Positions 11,291 to 19,436 of a stretch of 64,000 nucleotides of DNA are shown one piece after another. Under the pieces are notes generated by a model. The model was not told the DNA's origin, made no database searches, and saw only the letters and a list, made by a program, of their open reading frames with translations. The DNA comes from Leucobacter edaphi (GTDB lineage: Bacteria; Actinomycetota; Actinomycetes; Actinomycetales; Microbacteriaceae). The stretch's first letter is position 1, and each line of letters begins with the position of its first letter. The stretch is from positions 186,001-250,000 of the forward strand of contig NZ_JAEHOI010000006.1 in NCBI RefSeq assembly GCF_016522535.1, in the 5' to 3' direction. The position numbers and the translations under genes are program-made.

Positions 11291-11692
11291 ATGAGCAAGC
11301 AGAATCACGAGAGGGTCGCCGCGGTGCTGTGGCAGGATTCGCCCGAGCCGCATGATTACCCCGCGGCGGCGGCCTACCTGTCTCTGGTGCTCGCGGAGGA
11401 GACGGTCGCGCGGGTCGTTGCAGCGCTCGAACGAGGCCCCCTGACCCGGCACAAAGCTAAGGATCTGCTGCGGGCGTCCGGGCTGCAGCTGCTCGGGGCG
11501 ACGGACCCGCACGTGGCGGGTGACCTCGCCAAGGTTGCCCGGGGCGAGAAACTCTCTCCGGTGCTGCTCGTGCGCGGCGACGCGGCGAAGGGACACCCGC
11601 TGCAGATCGCCGACGGGTATCACCGGGTGTGCGCGAGCTACCACATCGACGGGAACACCGACATCCCGGCGGTGCTGGTCGACCTGCCATGA
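11291..11692 (+). CDS. ParB/sulfiredoxin-fold domain protein
   Basis: 133-aa protein. The C-terminal half (VARGEKLSPVLLVRGD ... LQIADGYHRVCASYH) has the ParB/Srx-type pattern in which an xSPV strand is followed by an ADGYHR motif resembling the nucleotide-binding box of ParB-like domains. The N-terminal half is helical (YLSLVLAEETVARVVAALE) and may be a small binding domain. It overlaps the antiporter gene by 4 nt (ATGA) and is probably its operon partner. This domain architecture recurs as a conserved hypothetical in actinobacteria; no function is assigned. Confidence 0.65.
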   Translation: MSKQNHERVAAVLWQDSPEPHDYPAAAAYLSLVLAEETVARVVAALERGPLTRHKAKDLLRASGLQLLGATDPHVAGDLAKVARGEKLSPVLLVRGDAAKGHPLQIADGYHRVCASYHIDGNTDIPAVLVDLP

Positions 11693-12849
11693 GTTTCGCG
11701 CTGCTGGCGCTCGTGTGCGCGGTGGCACTGGTGGGTCCGCTGCTGGCCTCGACCCGCCGGGTGCGGCTCCCGGTCGTGATCGGCGAGCTGGGCGTCGGGA
11801 TCCTGCTCGGCGCGACCGGCCTGCGCTGGATCGACGCGACGAATCCCACGTTCGCGTTCATGGGGCAGATCGGCTTCGCGCTCGTGATGTTCATCGCGGG
11901 CAGTCACGTGCCGATCCGCAACGCCGCGCTCCGCCAGGGGCTGGGTCGCGCCGCGGGACGCGCGGCGCTCGTCGGAGTGATGTCCGTACCCGCCGGCTTC
12001 GGGATCGCGGCCCTGTTCGACACGGGGCACGGGCCGCTGTACGCGGTCCTGCTCGCATCGAGTTCGGCCTCGCTCGTGCTGCCGGCGCTCGAGGGCGTCC
12101 CCCTGACGAGCGTTCCGGCGTTGCAACTTCTCGCCCAGCTCGCGATCGCTGACGCCGCCTGCATCGTGCTGCTCCCGCTCGCGATCGATCCGGCGCACGC
12201 GGGAACTGCCGCCCTCGGCGCGCTCGCGGTGCTCGCGGCGGGCGCGCTCCTGTTCCTCGTACTCACCGTCCTGGCACGGCGGGGGAGAGCCGAGCGGCTC
12301 CACCAGTACAGCGAACGCCGGGCGCTCGCCATGGAACTGCGGATCACCCTGCTGCTGTTGTTCTCGCTCGCGATGGTCGCCTCCGTATCAAAGGTCTCCG
12401 TGATGCTCGCGGGATTCGTCGCCGGACTCGTGGTCTCCGCGGTCGGTGAGCATCGCCGCGTCCAGAACCAGATCTTCGCCCTGAGCGAGGGTTTCTTCGC
12501 GCCCCTGTTCTTCGTGTGGCTCGGCGCCTCGCTCAATCTGCGGCATCTGGTGGAGCACCCGAGCGCGATCGTCCTTGGCGTGGCGCTCGGGGTCGCCGCG
12601 CTCGCGGTGCACGTGCTCGTCGGAGCCGTCACGAAGCAGCCGCTGTCCTTCGCCGCGCTGACGGCGGCGCAGCTCGGCGTTCCCGTTGGCGCGGTCGCCC
12701 TCGGGACCCAGGCTGCGCTGTTCGCGCCGGGGGAGGGATCGGCGTTGCTGCTCGGCGCGCTGATCACCATCGCGGGCGTCTCGATCGTCGCGCCGGCCGC
12801 GATCCGGCGCCTGGCCTCAGCCACAGAGGGATCGGCCCGAGCGAGTTGA
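11689..12849 (+). CDS. CPA2-type cation:proton antiporter
   Basis: 386-aa polytopic membrane protein of the monovalent cation:proton antiporter-2 (KefB/NhaA-fold) family: about 12 hydrophobic segments, with the family-typical VIGELGVGILLG near residue 30 and FALVMFIAGSHV at about 63-75. Members exchange Na+ or K+ for protons. No C-terminal TrkA-N/RCK domain is present, so it is the transmembrane module alone. It begins inside the stop of the preceding ParB-like gene (ATGA). Ion specificity cannot be told. Confidence 0.85.
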   Translation: MSFALLALVCAVALVGPLLASTRRVRLPVVIGELGVGILLGATGLRWIDATNPTFAFMGQIGFALVMFIAGSHVPIRNAALRQGLGRAAGRAALVGVMSVPAGFGIAALFDTGHGPLYAVLLASSSASLVLPALEGVPLTSVPALQLLAQLAIADAACIVLLPLAIDPAHAGTAALGALAVLAAGALLFLVLTVLARRGRAERLHQYSERRALAMELRITLLLLFSLAMVASVSKVSVMLAGFVAGLVVSAVGEHRRVQNQIFALSEGFFAPLFFVWLGASLNLRHLVEHPSAIVLGVALGVAALAVHVLVGAVTKQPLSFAALTAAQLGVPVGAVALGTQAALFAPGEGSALLLGALITIAGVSIVAPAAIRRLASATEGSARAS

Positions 12850-12935
12850 GCTGGCCGCTCCATGAGTGTCCGTGGTCACCGCTACGCTGAACCTCGTCGT
12901 GCCGTTCGGCACGCGTTTGCCTCAGAGGAGCTCAC

Positions 12936-13310
12936 ATGGAAACCGCCCCGATCCTGGCCTGGACGCTGCGCAACGAGATTGCGATCCCGAACGACATTTT
13001 GCCGCTCCTCGTCGAGGGGGAGCAGGCGGTCGCGGCGTTCCAGACGTTCCGTGATTCCGCGACCTTCACCACGAAGCGGCTGATCGTGCGGGATGCGCAG
13101 GGCATCACGGGCCGGAAGGTCGAGGTGTACTCCCTGCCCTACAGCGCGATCAACATGTGGTCTTCTGAGAACGCCGGCGGAATCCTCGATCGCGACAGCG
13201 AGATCGAACTGTGGACGAGGGCCGGCCACATCAAGGTGAAGCTCGGCCGCGGGGCCGACGTTCGACGCATTGATAGCCTCATCGCCTGGGCCGTGCTGCA
13301 CGCGCACTGA
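12936..13310 (+). CDS. Bacterial PH-domain protein
   Basis: 124-aa protein of the bacterial pleckstrin-homology family. The pattern LLVEGEQAVAAFQTFRD, FTTKRLIVRDAQG, then YSLPYSAINMWSSE is the characteristic strand order, and the final helix IDSLIAWAVLHAH closes the barrel. Such single-domain proteins are cytoplasmic and of unknown role. An SD-like GAGGAG lies 8 nt before the ATG. Confidence 0.8.
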   Translation: METAPILAWTLRNEIAIPNDILPLLVEGEQAVAAFQTFRDSATFTTKRLIVRDAQGITGRKVEVYSLPYSAINMWSSENAGGILDRDSEIELWTRAGHIKVKLGRGADVRRIDSLIAWAVLHAH

Positions 13311-13337
13311 GGCCCACGGGGCGCCTCCTCTCCGCCA

Positions 13338-13343
13338 TAGAAT
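13338..13343 (+). promoter_or_regulatory. -10 box of a leaderless transcript
   Basis: TAGAAT begins exactly 12 nt before the ATG of the hydrolase gene, which has no Shine-Dalgarno, so transcription should start at or next to the start codon. Confidence 0.6.
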
Positions 13344-13349
13344 CGACTC

Positions 13350-14393
13350 ATGACCGGCTGGAAAGAGGACATTCTCGGGCCGGGGTTCGAGTGCATGGAT
13401 CTCGACCTCGGGGAGGACGCCGAGGGGCCGCTCGTGGCGACGCTCGTGCGTTCTCTCCCCGCTCCTCGCGGCTTCTGGGAGCGGCACTTCGGGAAAGCAC
13501 GCCTGCTCGAGGACATCGACATCCTGTATGTGCACGGCTGGTCCGACTACTTTTTCCAGCGCACCCTCGCGCGATTCTTCACGGATCGGGGCGCTCGTTT
13601 CTTCGCGCTCGATCTGCGAAAGTACGGGCGCAGCCTCCGGCCGGGGCAGACGTTCGGCTACATCGATGATCTCGAGGAGTACGACGAGGAGATCGGGCTC
13701 GCACTTGACGAGATGCGCGGCAGCGCTGCACCGGGGGAGTCGCCCCGCAGGACGCTCCTGTTCGGCCACTCGACGGGGGGATTGATCCTGAGCCTGTGGG
13801 CGGATCGGCACCCGGGCGTGGCCGCCGGCGTGCTGCTCAACAGCCCGTGGCTGGAGCTCCAGATCGCGGAGGCGGGCCGGCAGTGGATCGCACCGATCGT
13901 CAACCTTTCGGTCCGGCTCAACCCGCGCGAGGCGGGTCCGCAGCTCGACTTCGGCTTCTACTCTCGGGCCCAGGCCGAGGTCGGGCCGCGCGCGGATCTC
14001 GACGGCGTCAACACGGAGTGGCGCCCGGATCGCACCCACCCCGTGCTCTCGGGCTGGATGCGCGCGATTCTCGTGGGGCACGCGAGGGTGGCGAGCGGGC
14101 TCGACATCCAGGCGCCCGTGGGGATGCTGCTGTCGAAGCGCTACTCCTTCCGCACGCGCTGGTCGGAGAGCCTCACCCGGGTCGACACGGTCCTCGACGT
14201 CGACGCCGTTGCGCGGGCGTCACTGAAGCTGGGTGCCGTGGTGTCGATCGGGCGGATCGACGGTGCGCTGCACGACGTGTTCCTCTCCGCTGACGAGCCG
14301 AGGGCGGAGGCGTATCGGCGCCTCGAAGAGTGGCTTGTCGGCTGGCGCGCCGTGGATGCGGCCCACGCGTCAGCGGCTTCTCGCGGCCGCTGA
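13350..14393 (+). CDS. Alpha/beta hydrolase, lysophospholipase-like (S33)
   Basis: 347-aa cytoplasmic hydrolase. Nucleophile elbow FGHSTGG with Ser141; oxyanion-side VHGW at 61-64; a GALHDVFLS segment near residues 308-316 supplies the probable catalytic histidine. The long insertion between strands 6 and 7 (RQWIAPIVNLSVRLN...) forms a lid typical of monoacylglycerol lipase or lysophospholipase relatives. Substrate not predictable. The start is fixed by a leaderless promoter. Confidence 0.82.
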   Translation: MTGWKEDILGPGFECMDLDLGEDAEGPLVATLVRSLPAPRGFWERHFGKARLLEDIDILYVHGWSDYFFQRTLARFFTDRGARFFALDLRKYGRSLRPGQTFGYIDDLEEYDEEIGLALDEMRGSAAPGESPRRTLLFGHSTGGLILSLWADRHPGVAAGVLLNSPWLELQIAEAGRQWIAPIVNLSVRLNPREAGPQLDFGFYSRAQAEVGPRADLDGVNTEWRPDRTHPVLSGWMRAILVGHARVASGLDIQAPVGMLLSKRYSFRTRWSESLTRVDTVLDVDAVARASLKLGAVVSIGRIDGALHDVFLSADEPRAEAYRRLEEWLVGWRAVDAAHASAASRGR

Positions 14394-14448
14394 CGGGGCC
14401 GGTTTCGCCCCGCCTGTGCGTCCAGCGCTGCCGGGGAACGGAAAGCAC

Positions 14449-14454
14449 TAGGCT
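14449..14454 (+). promoter_or_regulatory. -10 box of a leaderless transcript
   Basis: TAGGCT begins exactly 12 nt before the ATG of the NUDIX gene; no ribosome-binding site intervenes. Confidence 0.5.
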
Positions 14455-14460
14455 CAGAGC

Positions 14461-14967
14461 ATGGATCTCAGAGTCGCCGCGTACGCCGTCGTCGAGCGGC
14501 GCGGCAAGATCCTGCTGACGCACTGGCGCCGCGGCCACCTGCACGGGTGGACGCTTCCGGGGGGCGGGATCGACGCCGGCGAGGATCCGCGTGACGCCGT
14601 CGTCCGCGAGGTCATGGAGGAGACGGGGCTCGAGGCCAGGGTGGGCAAGCTCATCGGCGTCGATTCGCGCGTGATGGTGCGCGAGGAGGTTCCTGAGGGC
14701 GACAACCCGGAACTGCACACGATCCGGATCGTCTACCGGGCAACGGTGAAGGATGGCCCGCTCGTGCATGAGATCGGCGGCTCCTCCGATGAGGCCCGCT
14801 GGGTGCCACTGCGGGAGGTGCGCGGCCTGCGGACGCTCTCGCTCGTGCAGACCGGTCTGCGAATGGCCGGGATCAGCACGCGCCGAAACCAGAACGGTGG
14901 CGGCGGTCGTAGCGGGGGCAGCGGCCGGAACGGCGGCGGCCGAGCGAACGCCAAGCCCAAGAAGTAG
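14461..14967 (+). CDS. NUDIX hydrolase
   Basis: 168-aa pyrophosphohydrolase with a complete Nudix box, G35-x5-E41-x7-R49-E50-V-x-E53-E54-x-G56, which binds the Mg-diphosphate. The substrate class (damaged nucleotide, ADP-ribose or other) cannot be read from the sequence. The C-terminus ends in a glycine/asparagine-rich basic tail (GGGGRSGGSGRNGGG) that is probably disordered. It is convergent with the next gene across a hairpin and a parS-like site. Confidence 0.88.
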   Translation: MDLRVAAYAVVERRGKILLTHWRRGHLHGWTLPGGGIDAGEDPRDAVVREVMEETGLEARVGKLIGVDSRVMVREEVPEGDNPELHTIRIVYRATVKDGPLVHEIGGSSDEARWVPLREVRGLRTLSLVQTGLRMAGISTRRNQNGGGGRSGGSGRNGGGRANAKPKK

Positions 14968-15011
14968 CACGGGGGAGCGGGAAGGCCGGAATCCGGACCC
15001 TCCGCCGCACA

Positions 15012-15027
15012 TGTTCCACGTGAAACG
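15012..15027. promoter_or_regulatory. parS: parS-like ParB binding site
   Basis: TGTTCCACGTGAAACG matches the widely conserved chromosomal parS palindrome TGTTTCACGTGAAACA at 14 of 16 positions, including the whole CACGTGAAAC block. It lies between convergent genes and about 12-14 kb from gyrBA, where origin-proximal parS sites are expected. Confidence 0.75.
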
Positions 15028-15063
15028 CGAACGGCGCCGACCCCGAGGGATCGACGCCGTTCG
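15028..15063. terminator. Bidirectional hairpin between convergent genes
   Basis: Arms CGAACGGCG (15028-15036) and CGCCGTTCG (15055-15063), with further inner pairing CGA/TCG. It serves the NUDIX gene on the plus strand and the membrane protein on the minus strand. Confidence 0.6.
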
Positions 15064-15075
15064 GCGAAGCTGCGA

Positions 15076-15573
15076 CTAGTTGCTCTCGGGCGCGACCCAG
15101 AGCTCGTCGTCGGTGCGGAAGGCCTGCCACAGGGCGTAGCCCACGCCTGCTGCGGCCGCGACACCGAGCGTCAGAGCAATGATCCCTCCGACCTTGGCCT
15201 TCTTCGGCTTAAGGTACCCCGAGCGCTCACCGAAGCGACGCACCTGCTTGGCGGCCTTCGGGTTCTCGAGCTGATCGAGCGTCTGCACGGTGCGCGCCAG
15301 GGCGCTCGCGACGAACGGCGTCGTGAAGCGGCGCACGTTGTCGGCGGCGCGGCGAGCCGATGCGACGCCGCGGTCGACCACCGGCCGGATCGCCTCCAGC
15401 TGCTCGTCCACGCGCGGAGCGAGGTGCTCATCGCTGAGGTGCTTGGCCTGACGGCCCGCGGCCTGAATCACGTCGCCTGCGTGACCGAGGACGACGCGCT
15501 GCTGATTCAGCAGGTCCTGGGCCTCGTTGCGCAGACGGCGGATCTCGCGGCGGCGCTTGCGTGAGAGTTTCAT
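15076..15573 (-). CDS. Conserved single-pass membrane protein, unknown function
   Basis: 165 aa. A strongly basic N-terminus (MKLSRKRRREIRRLR), a long amphipathic helical region (about 15-110, probably coiled coil) and one transmembrane helix near residues 129-150 (GGIIALTLGVAAAAGVGYALW) followed by a short acidic tail. The layout resembles the small actinobacterial proteins sometimes called YtxH-like or DNA/RNA-helicase-associated, but I do not recognise a family with confidence. An SD-like AGGAGG precedes the ATG. Confidence 0.7.
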   Translation of the reverse strand: MKLSRKRRREIRRLRNEAQDLLNQQRVVLGHAGDVIQAAGRQAKHLSDEHLAPRVDEQLEAIRPVVDRGVASARRAADNVRRFTTPFVASALARTVQTLDQLENPKAAKQVRRFGERSGYLKPKKAKVGGIIALTLGVAAAAGVGYALWQAFRTDDELWVAPESN

Positions 15574-15790
15574 CCGGTCCTCCTAGCTATGCGCGGGCGA
15601 TGCCTGCGCTGGTTCGCTCGTAACTTCAACGCTACACCGAACGGGCGGCCCAACGTGGGAGCTTCCCAGATCTTGTCGGAGATTCACCGCGTCTGCACGC
15701 TCGTAGCGAAACCGCATGGTGGGAATCGCCGACTTGATCGGGGCATTGCAACGCGCTGCGCATTCCCACGATCCGCGGGAAAGGCCCGCC

Positions 15791-15796
15791 TAGACT
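15791..15796 (+). promoter_or_regulatory. -10 box of a leaderless transcript
   Basis: TAGACT begins exactly 12 nt before the ATG of the cyclophilin gene. Confidence 0.6.
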
Positions 15797-15802
15797 GAGT
15801 GC

Positions 15803-16312
15803 ATGACCATTCACAGCGCAGTAGCGACCATCCACACGAACCACGGCGACATCGTCGTCAATCTCTTCGGCGATCAGGCCCCCAAGACGGTCAAGAACTT
15901 CGTCGACCTGGCGGAGAAGGGCTTCTACGACGGAGTCATCTTCCACCGCATCATCCCGAACTTCATGATCCAGGGCGGCGACCCCACCGGCACCGGCACC
16001 GGCGGCCCCGGCTACGTCTTCGACGACGAGATCCACCCGGAGCTCAGCTTCGATCGCCCCTACCAGCTCGCCATGGCGAACGCGGGCAAGCGCCCCGATA
16101 TGACGGGCCGTCTCGCGGGAACGAATGGCTCGCAGTTCTTCATCACGACGATCGCTCCCGACTGGCTGAACGGCAAGCACTCGATCTTCGGCGAGGTCGC
16201 GAACGACGAGTCGAAGGCCGTCGTCGACGCCATCTCCGCCGTGCAGACCGGCGCGATGGATCGTCCGGTCGAGGACGTCGTGATCACCGGCGTCGACGTC
16301 GCCGCGGCCTAA
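15803..16312 (+). CDS. ppiA: Peptidyl-prolyl cis-trans isomerase (cyclophilin)
   Basis: 169-aa cytoplasmic cyclophilin without signal peptide, the short form common near the origin of actinobacteria. It catalyses cis-trans isomerisation of X-Pro bonds during folding. Motifs: [24 protein letters not shown] (active-site Arg, Phe and Gln), [15 protein letters not shown] and HSIFGEV. The downstream rhomboid gene starts 3 nt after its stop, so both are likely one message. Confidence 0.93.
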   Translation: MTIHSAVATIHTNHGDIVVNLFGDQAPKTVKNFVDLAEKGFYDGVIFHRIIPNFMIQGGDPTGTGTGGPGYVFDDEIHPELSFDRPYQLAMANAGKRPDMTGRLAGTNGSQFFITTIAPDWLNGKHSIFGEVANDESKAVVDAISAVQTGAMDRPVEDVVITGVDVAAA

Positions 16313-16315
16313 CAC

Positions 16316-17248
16316 GTGAGCACGTCCGGCTCGGGCCCTCAGTTCGGCGAGCGCGCGGAATACGGTCCCGAGGACGTCTGCTACCGCCACCCGAACGAGC
16401 ACAGCTTCACGCTGTGCCAGCGCTGCGGGCGCACGATCTGCGCGAAATGCCAGAACGTGTCGCCCGTCGGCGTGCTCTGCCCGGAGTGCGTGAAGCAGAC
16501 GGCCCGGCCGGCGAGCCAGAGGGCATCGCGAGGGGCGCGGGTGGCCACCCGTCGCTGGATGGGCTCCGACGCTCCGATCACCTACGCGATCATGGCCGCG
16601 TGCGCGGTCGTGTTCGTGCTGCAGCTGCTCGGGTACTACTTCGGCGGTGACGGGGTGACGCGCGCCCTCTGGTACGCGCCGCTCTACTCGCTGCCCGAGA
16701 GCTTCGAGCCGTGGCGGATGGTGACGGCGATGTTCACGCACTCGCCGTCGTTCCTGCTGCACATCCTGTTCAACCTGTATGCGCTGTGGCTGTTCGGTCG
16801 CAATCTCGAGCAGATGATCGGGCGCTGGGCCTACCTGAGCCTCTACCTCATCGCCGGGTTCGGCGGTTCGCTCGGCGTGATGCTGTGGTCGTACGTCGAT
16901 CCGCACGCGGTGCTCGTGCCCACGGTGGGTGCTTCCGGTGCGATCTTCGGCGTCCTCGCCGCCACCCTCGTCGCCTATCGCGCGGCGCGGGTGAACGTGA
17001 CCTCGCTCGCGGTGCTGCTCGCGATCAACCTGGGGATCGGGTTCATCCCGGGCACCTCGATCGCGTGGCAGGCGCATCTCGGCGGCATGATCGCCGGCGC
17101 GATCGCGATGTGGCTTCTCCTGATCACCCGCGGGCCGCGATTCCGCGTCCGACGGATCATCGCGCTGGGCGCGTTCTCGCTGGTGCTCATCGCGCTCTCC
17201 GGCGCGTTCTTCGTCGCGCTCCCGGATCTCGCTCAGCTGATGGGCTGA
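16316..17248 (+). CDS. Rhomboid-family intramembrane serine protease with zinc-finger N-terminus
   Basis: 310 aa, GTG start. Residues 20-60 form a B-box-like zinc finger (CYRHPNEHSFTLCQRCGRTIC...CPECV; C22, C34, C37, C42, C45, C55, C58). Residues 85-310 contain the six-helix rhomboid core with catalytic Ser207 in GASGAIFG and His254 in AHLGG. It cleaves transmembrane proteins within the bilayer; substrates unknown. Pairing of a cyclophilin and a rhomboid of this type is common in actinobacteria. A strong hairpin terminates the unit. Confidence 0.9.
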   Translation: MSTSGSGPQFGERAEYGPEDVCYRHPNEHSFTLCQRCGRTICAKCQNVSPVGVLCPECVKQTARPASQRASRGARVATRRWMGSDAPITYAIMAACAVVFVLQLLGYYFGGDGVTRALWYAPLYSLPESFEPWRMVTAMFTHSPSFLLHILFNLYALWLFGRNLEQMIGRWAYLSLYLIAGFGGSLGVMLWSYVDPHAVLVPTVGASGAIFGVLAATLVAYRAARVNVTSLAVLLAINLGIGFIPGTSIAWQAHLGGMIAGAIAMWLLLITRGPRFRVRRIIALGAFSLVLIALSGAFFVALPDLAQLMG

Positions 17249-17275
17249 TCGGCGCTGGCGACGACTCCCTGAACA

Positions 17276-17312
17276 CTCGAAGGCCCCCGGCACTGCGCCG
17301 GGGGCCTTCGAG
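17276..17312 (+). terminator. Strong hairpin terminator after the rhomboid gene
   Basis: Perfect 16-bp stem: CTCGAAGGCCCCCGGC (17276-17291) and its complement (17297-17312) with loop ACTGC. Confidence 0.85.
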
Positions 17313-17375
17313 TTATCCACAGGTTTCTCCCCATCTGGGGAGAATTACACCGGTGTGATTCAGCAGCTCAGGCCG

Positions 17376-17651
17376 CTACTTCCACCAGGGAGTCATGAGG
17401 AACCCGACCAGGACGAGACCGAAGCCGATGAAGATGTTGGCCTGGCCCAGCGTGGGGATCGGGAGCTGCAGATTGGAGCTCGTGACGTAATAGAGCACGA
17501 TCCAGGCAAGACCGAGCAGCATGAAGCCGAACATGACCGGCTTGAACCACACCGGATTCGGTGCTTGCTTCCGGACGGATGCCGCCTCCTGCCGCTCGCG
17601 ATCGAGCTCGGTGGAGGTGCGCTTGCTTACGTTCTTACCCGCTGCTGCCAT
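17376..17651 (-). CDS. crgA: Cell division protein CrgA
   Basis: 91-aa actinobacterial divisome protein that in mycobacteria and Streptomyces influences FtsZ and septal synthase placement. Basic N-terminus, two transmembrane helices (about 38-57 and 70-87) and the C-terminal MTPWWK typical of the family. The neighbourhood (sortase, trpG, pknB) is the usual one. A TAGACT at 17659-17664 on the minus strand, 13 nt before the ATG, indicates a nearly leaderless transcript. Confidence 0.92.
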   Translation of the reverse strand: MAAAGKNVSKRTSTELDRERQEAASVRKQAPNPVWFKPVMFGFMLLGLAWIVLYYVTSSNLQLPIPTLGQANIFIGFGLVLVGFLMTPWWK

Positions 17652-17658
17652 GGCTCAG

Positions 17659-17664
17659 AGTCTA
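17659..17664 (-). promoter_or_regulatory. -10 box for crgA
   Basis: TAGACT on the minus strand starts 13 nt before the crgA ATG, with no Shine-Dalgarno between. Confidence 0.5.
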
Positions 17665-17698
17665 CCTGGTACACGGGCGCCTCACCGGTGAGGCGACC

Positions 17699-17704
17699 TA
17701 GAAT
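17699..17704 (+). promoter_or_regulatory. -10 box of leaderless sortase transcript
   Basis: TAGAAT begins exactly 12 nt before the GTG start of the sortase gene, divergent from the crgA promoter 35 nt away. Confidence 0.6.
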
Positions 17705-17710
17705 GGTGGG

Positions 17711-18487
17711 GTGACTCATGCAGGCGAGCATCGCGCACGGCGCGAGAAGAAGCGCAGAGCCCGCCTCAGCCCGCTCACCGTGATCGGCGAGCTGCTGCTG
17801 CTGGGCGGCCTCGGTGTGCTCGGGTACATCGTGTGGCAGCCCTGGCACACGGGTGTCGGCGTGACCGCGAAGCAGACCGAACTCTCCGCGGCGAATTCCG
17901 CGCGCTGGGCCCAGGAGGGCGCGGATCCGAAGCCGCTCATGGTCGACGGCGTTCCCGTCCCCAAGAAGCCGGCGGCCGCAGAAACCTTCGCAACGCTCTA
18001 CTCGCCCGCCTTCGGCACCACCTACGCGAACGCCATCGGCGAGACGACCGACTGGTGGACCGTCCTCAACCTGGACGAGAAGGGCATCGGTCACTACGAG
18101 CAGACCCAGCTGCCCGGCGAGTTCGGCAACTTCGCCCTCGCCGGCCACCGTTCCGGGCCCCTCATCAACTCGTTCCGCGAGGTCATGAACCTGCGGGTCG
18201 GCGACCCGCTCTTCATCGAGACGAAGGACGGCTGGTACATCTACCGCTTCCGCGACATCGAGTACGTCCTCCCGAACGAGACCGACGTGCTCAACCCGTT
18301 CCCGCGCCTCGAGGGCGAGCCCGGCAAGGATCGCATCATGACCTTCACCACCTGCCACCCGAAGCTCGCTGGCAGCGACGAGCGCGCGATCGCCTACTCC
18401 GTGTTCGAGGGCTTCCAGCCGCGCAGCGAGGGAATCCCCGACGAACTCCTCAAACTGAACCCGTCGCTGAAGGGAGCCAAGAGCTGA
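17711..18487 (+). CDS. Class E sortase
   Basis: 258-aa membrane-anchored transpeptidase that joins surface proteins to the cell wall. Basic N-terminus, signal-anchor helix (about 22-42), then the extracellular sortase barrel with His146 (LAGHR), Cys215 (TTCHP) and Arg225, the catalytic triad. Class E is assigned from the TTCHPK signature and from the conserved place between crgA and trpG in actinobacteria. The stop overlaps the start of the next small gene. Confidence 0.93.
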   Translation: MTHAGEHRARREKKRRARLSPLTVIGELLLLGGLGVLGYIVWQPWHTGVGVTAKQTELSAANSARWAQEGADPKPLMVDGVPVPKKPAAAETFATLYSPAFGTTYANAIGETTDWWTVLNLDEKGIGHYEQTQLPGEFGNFALAGHRSGPLINSFREVMNLRVGDPLFIETKDGWYIYRFRDIEYVLPNETDVLNPFPRLEGEPGKDRIMTFTTCHPKLAGSDERAIAYSVFEGFQPRSEGIPDELLKLNPSLKGAKS

Positions 18488-18645
18488 TGTTCTCAATGAT
18501 CTGGCGATTCTTCCCCGGGCCGGCCTGGCTCCGCGTGATCGTCCTGCTGCTCGTCGCGGCCGCGATCGTCTACGCGCTCATCACCTACGTCTACCCGTGG
18601 GTGGCCCTGCAGATCCCCGAACAGGAAGTGACGGTGAACTCGTGA
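18487..18645 (+). CDS. Small single-pass membrane protein between sortase and trpG
   Basis: 52-aa protein: short amphipathic N-terminus (MFSMIWRFFPGPAWLR), one transmembrane helix (about 17-36, VIVLLLVAAAIVYALITYV) and a short acidic tail. Its start overlaps the sortase stop and its stop overlaps the trpG start, so all three are coupled. Small proteins of this layout recur at this locus in related actinobacteria; no function is known. It may be overlooked in automated annotation. Confidence 0.75.
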   Translation: MFSMIWRFFPGPAWLRVIVLLLVAAAIVYALITYVYPWVALQIPEQEVTVNS

Positions 18646-19277
18646 CAAACATCCTGGTCATCGACAACTACGACAGCTTCGTCTACACCCTCAACGGGTA
18701 CCTCCAGCAGCTCGGCGCGACGACGCGCGTGATCCGCAACGACGAGGTGTCCACGGGCGAGCTCGAGCAGCTCGTCACCGAGTTCGACGGCGTGCTCATC
18801 TCTCCCGGCCCTGGCACCCCGACGGACGCGGGCGTCTCGATCGCGATGGTCGGGATCGCGCTCCGCACCGGCGTGCCGCTCCTGGGGGTCTGCCTCGGCC
18901 ACCAGGCCATCGCGGAAGCGCTCGGCGCAACGGTCACCCACGCCGAGGAGCTCATGCACGGCAAGGTGTCGCGCGTGCGTCACGCCGAGGACCCCTTCTT
19001 CGCCGGCGTCGCTGGCGAGTTCGACGCGACCCGCTATCACTCGCTCGCGGTCGTCCGCTCCACGGTCCCCGAGGTGCTCGAGATCACCGCGGAAACGGCG
19101 AGCGGGATCGTCATGGCGCTGCGCCATCGCGAGCTGCCCATCTACGGCGTGCAGTACCACCCGGAGTCCGTACTCACGGAGGGCGGCTACCAGCAGCTCG
19201 GCAACTGGCTCGCGGTCGCCGGCCTCCAGAACGCGCCCGAGATCGCCCGCGCTCTCTCGCCCCTGCTCAGCCGCTGA
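18642..19277 (+). CDS. trpG: Glutamine amidotransferase, anthranilate/aminodeoxychorismate synthase component II
   Basis: 211 aa, GTG start overlapping the preceding stop by 4 nt. Class I glutamine amidotransferase that supplies ammonia to TrpE or PabB. DNYDSFVYTLNGYL at 8-21, oxyanion SPGPGTP at 54-60, nucleophile Cys84 in GVCLGHQ, and the HPE of the triad in YHPESVLTE. The same protein may serve both tryptophan and folate synthesis (trpG/pabA); no component I gene is in the window. This position beside pknB is conserved in actinobacteria. Confidence 0.93.
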   Translation: MTNILVIDNYDSFVYTLNGYLQQLGATTRVIRNDEVSTGELEQLVTEFDGVLISPGPGTPTDAGVSIAMVGIALRTGVPLLGVCLGHQAIAEALGATVTHAEELMHGKVSRVRHAEDPFFAGVAGEFDATRYHSLAVVRSTVPEVLEITAETASGIVMALRHRELPIYGVQYHPESVLTEGGYQQLGNWLAVAGLQNAPEIARALSPLLSR

Positions 19278-19436
19278 ATCGCGGCGGGCTGCCGAGTGGC
19301 CGCGGGCTGCCGAGTCGGCCGGCGCCCTCGGACCGCCGCGCGGCGCACGCGGTGCCGGCAGAGATCCTACCGGCGCGCGGCGGCGATCGGCGACCCTGAC
19401 GCTGGTGTGCTGGGCGCGACGCGGCGTGGACGCGGA

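Noticed and set aside
19284-19315. Direct repeat GCGGGCTGCCGAGT twice between trpG and pknB
   Set aside because: Only two copies in a short intergenic region of biased composition; no sign of function or of a terminator stem.
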